The position numbers and the translations under genes were made by a program. 14,137 nt of DNA from an uncultured Leuconostoc sp. (lineage in GTDB: Bacteria; Bacillota; Bacilli; Lactobacillales; Lactobacillaceae), in the NCBI RefSeq assembly GCF_946222815.1, contig NZ_CAMJRK010000034.1, positions 1 through 14,137 on the forward strand. Direction: 5' to 3'. The notes below the pieces were generated by a model, which was given only the letters and a program-made list of their open reading frames with translations, was not told the origin of the DNA and searched no databases. This document shows, one piece after another, positions 7,355 to 13,671 of the stretch (positions within the stretch are counted from its first letter, which is position 1; the number at the start of each line of letters is the position of its first letter).

Positions 7355-8188
7355 TTAAATAAAAGTACCACCATGTGCCTCACTGATGTCATAAGCGATA
7401 ATGAACGCTTCTGGATCAACTGCATGCAAGCCACGAACCAATCGATTATATTCTTGTTTATCTAAAATGACCATTAACATTTCACGACCATCACCTGTGT
7501 AACCACCACGGACGTCCATTATCGTATAGCTCGTTTCATTTGCACTAAGGTATATTTTAATAGCTTCAATATTTTGATTGCTGGTGATATAAATCATCTT
7601 TCGTCGATCTAATCCTGTTTCGATATAGTTCATCACAAAAGCTGTGATTACCAACGAAAACAATGCTAGTATTAATGCTTCTAATCCTTGTGTTATTAAA
7701 TTACCTAGAGATACTACTGTATCAATGATTAAGAGTGACAAAGCTGGTGCAATGCGAAAATACTTTTTTAATATCATCGGTGGCACAGCCGTTCCACCAC
7801 TAGATGCATCAACACGATATAACATTGCAACACCAACTGCAAAAATAGTCCCACCAACCAACACTGCAAAAGTACGATCACTTAATAATTGAAAACTAGG
7901 TGTCACTTTCAGTAAGATTGGCAATATTAGACTACCAAACGTAATTCTGGCGGTTGTGCCTTTGTCTAAAAAAATACCAGCTAGGATAATCATTAGTAAG
8001 TTAATGATCAATACGGTGAACGCCCTATCAAAACCAGTTAATTCATTGACCAGGATAGCAAAACCAGTGGCCCCACCTGCAGCAACTTTAGCCGGCGCAT
8101 AGAAAAAATTGATACTCACTGCCACAATTTCTAGTGCAACAATAATTGTCAAATAACGTACAACTTGAAATTTTTTCAATAATTTCAT
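7355..8188 (-). CDS. YitT-family membrane protein (DUF161 + DUF2179)
   Basis: 277 residues. The N-terminal part (about 10-190) holds several membrane helices of the YitT type, with the conserved A-A-G-G-A-T-G-F loop (36-43) after helix 1 and D-A-S-S-G-G-T (127-133) between later helices. The C-terminal soluble part (about 195-272) is a DUF2179 domain, recognisable by D-V-R-G-G-Y-T-G-D-G-R-E-M-L and K-Q-E-Y-N-R-L. The family is widespread in Firmicutes, usually in several paralogs, and its transported substrate is not established. The ATG overlaps the manO stop by one base (TAATG), so it is translationally coupled to manO and probably the last gene of the man transcript. Confidence 0.88.
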   Translation of the reverse strand: MKLLKKFQVVRYLTIIVALEIVAVSINFFYAPAKVAAGGATGFAILVNELTGFDRAFTVLIINLLMIILAGIFLDKGTTARITFGSLILPILLKVTPSFQLLSDRTFAVLVGGTIFAVGVAMLYRVDASSGGTAVPPMILKKYFRIAPALSLLIIDTVVSLGNLITQGLEALILALFSLVITAFVMNYIETGLDRRKMIYITSNQNIEAIKIYLSANETSYTIMDVRGGYTGDGREMLMVILDKQEYNRLVRGLHAVDPEAFIIAYDISEAHGGTFI

Positions 8189-8565
8189 TAAATACCTTTC
8201 TTATGTTTCTTTTTAAAGGTTGATAAAATACGCTTTAAAACTGTTGGATTTCTCAATACTTTGTCATTTCCAACGTGACCACGTACTGCTTTCAATATAG
8301 GGCCAGATTGCGGCGAAGAAAAATCAAAATTTCCTTTATCTGTTTCAATGCGAAAACGACGACTAATTTTACTTTTTGAAGACACACTTGTATATACAAC
8401 ATTAACATTCTGCCACGGAATTTGGATATAATCATCTACATTGTTGTCATTAAAAAATTCAAAAGCTTTATCTCCGACCAAAAATTTACCATACTGTGCC
8501 CCGATTCCCAAAAAAGAAATACCTTGTGCTGTCAAATCAACACTTCTATTAAGTGATTGTACCAT
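8188..8565 (-). CDS. manO: ManO-type DUF956 protein of the mannose PTS locus
   Basis: 125 residues after choosing the ATG at 8565, which has AGGGGG about seven bases upstream; the frame is open to 8637, but no ribosome site supports an earlier start. The protein (MVQSLNRSVDLTAQG...) resembles the DUF956/ManO family found directly after mannose-class PTS genes in lactobacilli and streptococci. It includes I-P-W-Q-N-V-N-V-V-Y followed by R-R-F-R-I-E-T and F-D-F-S-S-P, typical of a small beta-rich domain, and ends in a Lys-rich tail. A regulatory role for the PTS has been suggested for the family but the mechanism is unclear. It lies 119 bases after the IID gene, behind a weak hairpin, and overlaps the YitT gene. 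Confidence 0.82.
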   Translation of the reverse strand: MVQSLNRSVDLTAQGISFLGIGAQYGKFLVGDKAFEFFNDNNVDDYIQIPWQNVNVVYTSVSSKSKISRRFRIETDKGNFDFSSPQSGPILKAVRGHVGNDKVLRNPTVLKRILSTFKKKHKKGI

Positions 8566-8600
8566 ACTTATACCCCCTCTAATTTTTAAACGCATTTGCC

Positions 8601-8615
8601 CACTGATATTCAGTG
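8601..8615. repeat. 15-base perfect inverted repeat upstream of manO
   Basis: CACTGA-TAT-TCAGTG lies 35-49 bases before the manO start, between the intercistronic hairpin and the ribosome site. It has no T-run on the minus strand, so a terminator in the gene direction is unlikely. It could be a protein site or a small RNA stem; the function is not known. Confidence 0.5.
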
Positions 8616-8635
8616 CTTTTATGAGCGATATGTAC

Positions 8636-8666
8636 AAAAGCGCCCGTCAACTTGGCGAGCGCCTTT
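8636..8666 (-). terminator. Hairpin between PTS IID and manO (partial terminator or processing site)
   Basis: On the minus strand AAAGGCGCTCG pairs with CGGGCGCTTTT, an 11-bp stem with two G-U pairs and a nine-base loop. The T-run is only four bases and then G. It begins 18 bases after the IID stop. It probably reduces rather than abolishes read-through into manO and yitT. Confidence 0.65.
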
Positions 8667-8684
8667 ATTAAGTCAATTATAACA

Positions 8685-9596
8685 TTACATAATGTGGAGT
8701 ACGCGCATCAATATACCAAAGATAAAGATTCCCACAATCATAACAATAGGTGACACCTTTTTCTTAAGTAACCACATTGCAAAGAATGTCAATAACAATC
8801 CCATCAATCCAGGAATTAGGCTATCTAAGTTAGCTTGCAGTGTGTTAGGCGCCATTTTTGTGAGTGAGAGTCCAGAAGCCTGATCACCTAATATTTGTTG
8901 TAACTTACCACCGGTAACACTACCGTTTGGGAAATTAATATAAGCACCTTCAGCTAGTTTCTTAGCTGGCAATGACACAGCAAATTTAATCGAAACCCAG
9001 CGTTCCACTAAGACTGCTAGGATAAACATACCAAGAATTGACGCTCCCTTAGTGATATCCTTCAATAAGCCACCTGAAAGATCCTGTGTAATAGCGGATC
9101 CAGCACGGTAACCAAATTCTTGTGTATACCAGATAAATGACATACGGATTAGGTTCCACAAAACAAAGAATAAGATTGGGCCTAAAATGTTACCTGAAAG
9201 TGCTAATGAAGCACCCAATGCACCTAATATAGGACGAACCGTGAACCAGAACACTGGATCACCAATACCAGCCAACGGACCCATCATACCAATTTTAACA
9301 CCTTGAATCGCAGTATCATCAATTGCCGCACCATTAGCACGCTCTTCTTCTAAAGCCAACGTCACACCAATAATAGGTGAAGCAACATATGGATGCGTAT
9401 TAAAGAATTCCAAGTGTCGCTTCAAAGCGGCTGTACGGTCTTCCTTTGTTGTGTATAACTTTTTAATAGCTGGAATTAAAGCATACGCCCAGCCGACGTT
9501 TTGCATACGTTCGTAGTTCCATGAACCCTGTAAAAATTGTGAACGCCATGCGACAGACAAACGATCATTACGTGTTAGTTCAATCTTTTCAGTCAT
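8685..9596 (-). CDS. manN: PTS mannose-class transporter subunit IID
   Basis: 303-residue membrane subunit that, with IIC, forms the mannose/glucose translocation channel. Family features are the N-terminal W-R-S-Q-F-L-Q-G-S-W-N-Y-E-R-M (17-31), N-T-H-P-Y-V-A-S-P-I-I-G (66-77), and M-M-G-P-L-A-G-I-G-D-P-V-F-W (104-117). The C-terminus carries the expected hydrophobic stretch (about 266-300). Its start has AAGGGAG seven bases upstream and lies 14 bases after the IIC stop, so the two are tightly linked. It is the third PTS gene of the operon. The symbol follows Gram-positive manLMN usage. Confidence 0.95.
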   Translation of the reverse strand: MTEKIELTRNDRLSVAWRSQFLQGSWNYERMQNVGWAYALIPAIKKLYTTKEDRTAALKRHLEFFNTHPYVASPIIGVTLALEEERANGAAIDDTAIQGVKIGMMGPLAGIGDPVFWFTVRPILGALGASLALSGNILGPILFFVLWNLIRMSFIWYTQEFGYRAGSAITQDLSGGLLKDITKGASILGMFILAVLVERWVSIKFAVSLPAKKLAEGAYINFPNGSVTGGKLQQILGDQASGLSLTKMAPNTLQANLDSLIPGLMGLLLTFFAMWLLKKKVSPIVMIVGIFIFGILMRVLHIM

Positions 9597-9610
9597 CGTA
9601 TCGCTCCCTT

Positions 9611-10420
9611 CTAATACTGATTCAAAATGTCGCCAACCGGATCACCCGAATTGCCACCATTTGAACCACCGCCATTATTACCGCCCATCTTTGATAGATT
9701 GATATAAATCAAAGCCAGCGCAACACCAATGGCACCAAGAGAAATTAATGTTAACTGACTAACAGCAGCCAAGGCAAAGCCAATAGCGAAGAAAGGCCAA
9801 ACTTCACGAGTTGCCATCATATTAATCACCATTGCATAACCAACAGCAACAACCATACCACCACCGATTGTCATACCACCAGTAAGCCAGGCTGGCATTG
9901 CTCCCAATGCTGCTTGAACTGCAGAAGCCGGAATAGCAATTAACAAACCTGCTGGAATAGCAATACGCAAGCCTTGTAGCAAAATACCAACCAAGTGTAA
10001 GCGTTCAATGGTCTTATATTTACCCTCTTTGGCTGCTGCATCGGCACCATGGGTCAACCCAACGGCAATTGTACGAACAATCATTGTTAAGAACAAACCA
10101 GCGACAGCCAACGGAATGGCTGAAGCAACCGCAACACCAATACCTGTTGACGTAAAGTTGCCACCTTTAACCATAATAATAGCTGAAGCCACTGAAGCAA
10201 GTGCAACATCGGGCGCAACCGCGGCTCCGATGTTAGCCCAGCCAAGCGCAATCATCTGTAACGAGCCACCAAGCATAATGCCTGCTGTTAAATGGCCAGT
10301 AACCAATCCAATTAATGTTGCCGAAACCAATGGTTGATGAATTTGAAATTCATCCAAAATACCTTCCATACCTGCGAAGAAGGCAATGATTACGACTAAA
10401 ACCACTGCGATTATAGACAT
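9611..10420 (-). CDS. manM: PTS mannose-class transporter subunit IIC
   Basis: 269-residue polytopic membrane protein that carries the sugar site together with IID. It shows the IIC signature L-G-G-S-L-Q-M-I-A-L-G-W-A-N-I-G-A-A-V-A-P-D (50-71). After that comes G-G-N-F-T-S-T-G-I-G (86-95), where well-studied IIC proteins often have G-G-Q-G. The C-terminus is a Gly/Asn-rich tail (about 246-258) before D-P-V-G-D-I-L-N-Q-Y, probably cytoplasmic. An AAAGGTG site precedes the ATG. It lies 34 bases after IIAB and 14 before IID in one operon. In related bacteria this complex is also the receptor for class IIa bacteriocins. Confidence 0.95.
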   Translation of the reverse strand: MSIIAVVLVVIIAFFAGMEGILDEFQIHQPLVSATLIGLVTGHLTAGIMLGGSLQMIALGWANIGAAVAPDVALASVASAIIMVKGGNFTSTGIGVAVASAIPLAVAGLFLTMIVRTIAVGLTHGADAAAKEGKYKTIERLHLVGILLQGLRIAIPAGLLIAIPASAVQAALGAMPAWLTGGMTIGGGMVVAVGYAMVINMMATREVWPFFAIGFALAAVSQLTLISLGAIGVALALIYINLSKMGGNNGGGSNGGNSGDPVGDILNQY

Positions 10421-10454
10421 AGTTTAAACACCTTTCTTAATAAACGTTTTCAAA

Positions 10455-11405
10455 TTATTTAACGTTAGCTTTTTTAATTAAATCAAACAAATTTGCACTG
10501 CTATCACTTGGTACCTTACGCACATCAAATGTGACGCCTAAATCACGTAATTTTTCAAACGCTGCTACATCAGTTTTATCCATTGACAAAACTTTGTTAA
10601 CCATCGTTTTACCTTCTGAGTGGGCCATAGAGCCAACGTTCAAAGATTTAATTGGCACGCCACCTTCAACTGCTCGCAACACATCCTCTACAGTTTCAAA
10701 CAATAAGAATGCAGACACACCACCAAAACGGTCGTCGTTAGCAACATCTACCATTTTACTAATTGGGACGATATTAGCTTGCACGCCGTTTGGCGCTGCC
10801 TGTTGAATTAAGCTTTTACGTAACTCATCACCAGCAACTGCATCAGAAACAACAATAATGCGATTGGCTTTTGAATCAGGTGTCCAAGCAGTTGCAACTT
10901 GACCGTGTAACAGTCGTGTATCTAGCCGTACTAACTTTATATTGATGTGGCCTGCCTTTAAACCAGCAGTTGCAGCAGTTTTAACAGCCGCTTTTGGTGT
11001 CGCTTCTTCTGCCTCTGGAACAGAACGCACACCATCTTTGGCAACTGGTACTAAGTACTTAGCTAAGTCAGCTGCTGTATTCATACCAAGTCGACCACCA
11101 TATGCTTCAATAAGCATAGGTAAATTCAAACCAGCAACAATTGCTTTATGTTCTGAGTCTTGCTTTTGAATTAAGCTGGCTCGATTGAACGGTGATCCTC
11201 CCCATAGATCGACCAAAAACAATGTATCATCATCATTATCAAACTTTGCTAATGCCTCTTGATAATGTTTATCTAAATCATCTGGCCCTTCTGTGGGCTG
11301 GAATGTGACAACTTCGACGTTTTTTTGTTCTCCGAAAATCATTGAACCTGACATTAAAATGCCTTTTGCAAAGTCGCCATGACTGGCAACAATAAGATTA
11401 ACCAT
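10455..11405 (-). CDS. manL: PTS mannose-class fused IIAB component
   Basis: 316-residue cytoplasmic phosphocarrier that passes phosphate from HPr through IIA and IIB to the incoming sugar. The IIA domain (about 1-125) has its phosphorylated His at residue 9 (V-A-S-H-G-D) and the L-V-D-L-W-G-G-S-P-F-N segment (64-74). An Ala/Lys/Pro-rich linker spans about 128-152. The IIB domain (about 153-316) has His167 in R-L-D-T-R-L-L-H-G-Q-V, the second phosphorylation site. Length and A-B fusion match manL/ptnAB of lactic acid bacteria. The ATG at 11405 has AAGGAG seven bases upstream. It is first in the operon, served by two tandem cre-bearing promoters. Confidence 0.96.
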   Translation of the reverse strand: MVNLIVASHGDFAKGILMSGSMIFGEQKNVEVVTFQPTEGPDDLDKHYQEALAKFDNDDDTLFLVDLWGGSPFNRASLIQKQDSEHKAIVAGLNLPMLIEAYGGRLGMNTAADLAKYLVPVAKDGVRSVPEAEEATPKAAVKTAATAGLKAGHINIKLVRLDTRLLHGQVATAWTPDSKANRIIVVSDAVAGDELRKSLIQQAAPNGVQANIVPISKMVDVANDDRFGGVSAFLLFETVEDVLRAVEGGVPIKSLNVGSMAHSEGKTMVNKVLSMDKTDVAAFEKLRDLGVTFDVRKVPSDSSANLFDLIKKANVK

Positions 11406-11441
11406 CGATAATCTCCTTCTACATAAATTGTTTACCTATTA

Positions 11442-11470
11442 ATTATAGCCAAGTACAACTAATTTGTAAA
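11442..11470 (-). promoter_or_regulatory. Proximal promoter P1 of the man operon
   Basis: On the minus strand TTTACA (11470-11465), 17 bases, TATAAT (11447-11442). The predicted start near 11435 gives a leader of about 30 bases to the IIAB start. The -35 hexamer is the last six bases of the cre site at 11465-11478. Confidence 0.75.
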
Positions 11471-11478
11471 CGCTTTCA
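11465..11478. promoter_or_regulatory. cre site 1 (CcpA box) over the P1 -35
   Basis: The minus strand reads TGAAAGCGTTTACA, a full match to the common cre consensus TGWAANCGNTNWCA. Overlap with the -35 hexamer predicts interference with polymerase, meaning catabolite repression, although CcpA can activate from some positions. Confidence 0.88.
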
Positions 11479-11511
11479 TGATAATATATTCTACTACCCT
11501 TTACACTTATT

Positions 11512-11540
11512 AGTATACCTTACTTATGAAAAAAAGTAAA
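11512..11540 (-). promoter_or_regulatory. Distal promoter P2 of the man operon
   Basis: On the minus strand TTTACT (11540-11535), 17 bases, TATACT (11517-11512). It has the same layout as P1, 70 bases upstream: the -35 is the end of a cre site. Its transcript would begin near 11505. Confidence 0.6.
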
Positions 11541-11559
11541 CGCTTTCATTGCGCTTTAC
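11529..11559 (-). terminator. Possible manA terminator overlapping cre site 2
   Basis: On the minus strand GTAAA-G-CGC (11559-11551) pairs with GCGTTTAC (11543-11536), leaving one bulged G and a seven-base loop, followed by seven T (11535-11529). It is the only terminator-like structure I see after manA (stop at 11614-11612). The stem is short, so some read-through into the PTS genes is likely. Confidence 0.5.
11535..11548. promoter_or_regulatory. cre site 2 (CcpA box) over the P2 -35
   Basis: The minus strand reads TGAAAGCGTTTACT, differing from cre site 1 only in the last base. The offset of 70 bases between the two sites places both in matching positions relative to their promoters. Confidence 0.82.
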
Positions 11560-11611
11560 ACACTATCCTCGTAAAAATTACAAACACCTTTCTGAAAACT
11601 TACACTACCCT

Positions 11612-12592
11612 TTAATTGTCTAAGTAGTCTAGCTCTTGATTACTGTAACTATCCGGTGTCACAAAGCTAATCATGATATCACCTTTACCAGCTAACGTAT
11701 AATTGCCAGTATCTTTTAACATAATAAAATTATCACCTTTTTTGAGATCATACGTTTCATCATCATGAGTCAATGTGATTTTACCAGTAATAACATTAAA
11801 TAGTTCATAAGGATGATGTTGATTGAAGTGACTAACACCGCGCACTGATAACTTATCAATTGTAAATTTCGGTGATGTTAATAAGCGTGTCATGATTGTA
11901 TTGCCTTGCATACGTGTTCTCTGGTTTAAAATTGGATCAACATGTGGTACCTTTGTCACTGCAAGCGCTTCTTCAACTTGCAATGGCCTTAATTTATTGG
12001 TCATTGTATCTACGCGATCAAAATCATAAAAACGATAGGTTGTATCCGAGCTTTGCTGAATTTCTAGTGCTAACACGCCTGCACCAAGTGCATGGAATGT
12101 GCCTGCCGGCACATAGAAGAAATCACCTTTTTGCACAGGAATCGTTCGTAATAACTTGTCCCATGCTTTATTTTCGACTTGTTTGGTTAACTCCGCCTTA
12201 CTTTGAGCTAAATGGCCATAATAAAGTTTGGCATTCGGCGTTGCATCTAAGATGTACCAGCTTTCAGTTTTTCCAAATTTTTCTGATGACTGCTTGTCAT
12301 TAGGATGCACTTGAATAGACAAATTGTCTTGCGCGTCAAGTATTTTAACAAGTAAAGGAAACGCCTGATGTGCATCATGACCACCAAACAATTCAGGTTG
12401 TTCATCCCATAACTGGGTTAACGTACGACCGCGATATTTGCCATTAATAACTGTGGAAACACCATTACTATGTGCAGCGATGACCCATGCTTCGCCAACA
12501 TGATCTGTTGCTAAATCATAATTAAATTGTTTTAGCCTTGTGCCACCCCATATTTTGTTATGAAGCTCTGGTTGTAACATTAGCATTGTCAT
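11612..12592 (-). CDS. manA: Mannose-6-phosphate isomerase, class I
   Basis: Cytosolic zinc enzyme interconverting mannose-6-phosphate and fructose-6-phosphate, linking PTS-imported mannose to central metabolism. I chose the ATG at 12592 (MTMLMLQPELHNKIWGG) because AAGGAG lies about nine bases upstream; the open frame to 12616 includes that ribosome site. The product is 326 residues, normal for the short Firmicute form. Zinc ligands expected for the family are visible: Gln94 and His96 in S-I-Q-V-H-P-N-D, Glu110 in K-T-E-S-W-Y, and His167 in P-A-G-T-F-H-A-L-G. The second, C-terminal cupin-like half contains H-H-P-Y-E-L-F-N-V. It lies 206 bases upstream of the man PTS genes in the same direction, with its own cre site. 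Confidence 0.96.
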   Translation of the reverse strand: MTMLMLQPELHNKIWGGTRLKQFNYDLATDHVGEAWVIAAHSNGVSTVINGKYRGRTLTQLWDEQPELFGGHDAHQAFPLLVKILDAQDNLSIQVHPNDKQSSEKFGKTESWYILDATPNAKLYYGHLAQSKAELTKQVENKAWDKLLRTIPVQKGDFFYVPAGTFHALGAGVLALEIQQSSDTTYRFYDFDRVDTMTNKLRPLQVEEALAVTKVPHVDPILNQRTRMQGNTIMTRLLTSPKFTIDKLSVRGVSHFNQHHPYELFNVITGKITLTHDDETYDLKKGDNFIMLKDTGNYTLAGKGDIMISFVTPDSYSNQELDYLDN

Positions 12593-12668
12593 TGTTATTT
12601 TCTCCTTGCTAAACAAGAAATTAAAATAGTTTGATATATTATTTTTAAAACGTTTTACTGAGCCAGTT

Positions 12669-12682
12669 TGTATGCGCTTTCA
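12669..12682. promoter_or_regulatory. cre site upstream of manA
   Basis: The minus strand reads TGAAAGCGCATACA, one mismatch from the consensus TGWAANCGNTNWCA. It lies just downstream of a possible extended -10 (TGTTAAAAT, 12690-12682), so it would cover the transcription start. A second, weaker cre-like palindrome (AAAACGTTTT) is at 12647-12656. Confidence 0.7.
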
Positions 12683-12690
12683 TTTTAACA
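12682..12690 (-). promoter_or_regulatory. Possible extended -10 promoter of manA
   Basis: TG-T-TAAAAT on the minus strand, with no good -35 in the A/T-run upstream. It would give a leader of about 80 bases to manA. It overlaps the end of the cre site by one base. This is a tentative assignment; no better pair of hexamers was found between the terminator and the gene. Confidence 0.4.
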
Positions 12691-12691
12691 C

Positions 12692-12718
12692 AAAAAAATA
12701 AAAAGGTGAAGTACCACC
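12692..12718 (-). terminator. Intrinsic terminator after the nitroreductase gene
   Basis: On the minus strand GGTGG, the loop TACT and TCACC form a short stem (12718-12705, one G-U pair) followed by T5-A-T7 (12704-12692). It lies about 90 bases after the nitroreductase stop. It is the only T-run structure between that gene and manA. Confidence 0.65.
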
Positions 12719-12806
12719 AAAAATTGGAGATTTCTTTTGTTATGGTAAGCAGCTTAATGACAGCAATGTGTTTAGTCTGCTTTATTTTTTTCATGGCAGA
12801 TTATTG

Positions 12807-13547
12807 CTATTTCAGAGTGAACCCTTTTAACTTTGGATACTCACCTAATTTTTTGTAGTCTTGTTTACGAGTGAGCATTTTAGCATTATTTTGTGTCCAT
12901 GAACTATCTATGCCACGGTCTGAATAATAGTTTACCATTGTCTTATCATAGACTGCGACAGCGTCTGCCATTTGCTCTTGACTATAATTTGCTTTCATCC
13001 AAATACCATCCACTGGTAACTTTGGTTTGATACCCGGTTCTTGTGCTGGGTAACCGATTGAAAATCCCATAACTGCTTTAACTAATTTTGGCAATTGTAG
13101 TTTTTCTTCATAAAGTTCAAAAGCACGTAAGGCGCCAGCCATTGTTACACTACCAAGCCCAAGTGATTCCGCTGCAACTTGTGCACGACCAAGTGCGATT
13201 CCGGCAGAAATAATACCACCTTCAAGCATAGCATAGCTTGACAGCACCTCCTCAGCCTGTTTGCGTATCTCTGGTGACAAACCAATCAGATCTTTATTAA
13301 AATCCACTGTCACGACAAAATAACGCATAGCACTTTCAATATAGGCCATACCAACTTGGGCAGTTATCTCGGCTTTTAGCGCTTGGTCAGTAATTTCAAC
13401 AAATGTTACGGGTTGATAATTATTAATATTTGGTCCTGCACTGGCTGCTGTCAAAATTGTTTTAACGATTTCATCTGACACCGGTTGATCTGTAAATGCA
13501 CGAATTGACTTATGATTATTGAGTACATCTATTGTGTTATTTGACAT
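12807..13547 (-). CDS. Nitroreductase-family NAD(P)H:flavin oxidoreductase (NfsA/FRP-like)
   Basis: FMN-dependent cytosolic oxidoreductase family that passes electrons from NAD(P)H to nitroaromatics, quinones or free flavin. The N-terminus has N-H-K-S-I-R-A-F-T-D-Q-P-V, the FMN-binding S-x-R-x-F signature, then A-A-S-A-G-P-N-I-N-N-Y-Q-P, and later A-A-E-S-L-G-L-G-S-V-T and M-G-F-S-I-G-Y-P-A, all typical of the FRP/NfsA branch. At 246 residues it is normal length. I chose the ATG at 13547: the open frame extends to a TTG at 13565, but that lies within about 7 bases of the predicted start site, while AAAGTGA precedes the ATG. The physiological substrate is unknown. It is divergent from an aromatic acid exporter-family gene. 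Confidence 0.9.
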   Translation of the reverse strand: MSNNTIDVLNNHKSIRAFTDQPVSDEIVKTILTAASAGPNINNYQPVTFVEITDQALKAEITAQVGMAYIESAMRYFVVTVDFNKDLIGLSPEIRKQAEEVLSSYAMLEGGIISAGIALGRAQVAAESLGLGSVTMAGALRAFELYEEKLQLPKLVKAVMGFSIGYPAQEPGIKPKLPVDGIWMKANYSQEQMADAVAVYDKTMVNYYSDRGIDSSWTQNNAKMLTRKQDYKKLGEYPKLKGFTLK

Positions 13548-13578
13548 TGTTTCACTTTGTGACAAGATACACTAATTG

Positions 13579-13607
13579 AATATAGTGACTGCCACAATTC
13601 CTTTCAA
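13579..13607 (-). promoter_or_regulatory. Sigma-A promoter of the nitroreductase gene
   Basis: On the minus strand TTGAAA (13607-13602), 17 bases, TATATT (13584-13579). The predicted start near 13572 leaves about 25 bases before the ATG at 13547, which supports that start over the upstream TTG. Confidence 0.75.
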
Positions 13608-13637
13608 TTATGTTACATAGATTTTACCATTTTTTTA

Positions 13638-13646
13638 TGCTAAAAT
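13638..13646 (+). promoter_or_regulatory. Extended -10 promoter of the exporter-family gene
   Basis: TG-C-TAAAAT lies 25 bases before the ATG at 13672. No convincing -35 is found 16-18 bases upstream, so the TG extension probably compensates. Together with the divergent nitroreductase promoter it sits in a 124-base intergenic region. Confidence 0.6.
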
Positions 13647-13671
13647 AACAAGAATATTAGTGGAGGTAGTT

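Noticed and set aside
12646..12659. Second cre site before manA (AAAACGTTTT palindrome).
   Set aside because: The symmetric core is right, but the outer TG/CA positions are shifted by one base relative to the consensus, so it is mentioned only as cre-like.
12742..12858. A 38-codon plus-strand frame (MVSSLMTAMCLVCFIFFM...) resembling a tiny membrane protein.
   Set aside because: The nearest GGAG is 12 bases from the ATG, its 3' part overlaps the nitroreductase coding end in antisense, and the hydrophobic run comes largely from T-rich intergenic DNA.
13548..13565. TTG start giving a six-residue longer nitroreductase.
   Set aside because: There is no ribosome site before it, and it lies about 7 bases from the predicted transcription start. 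The ATG at 13547 is better.
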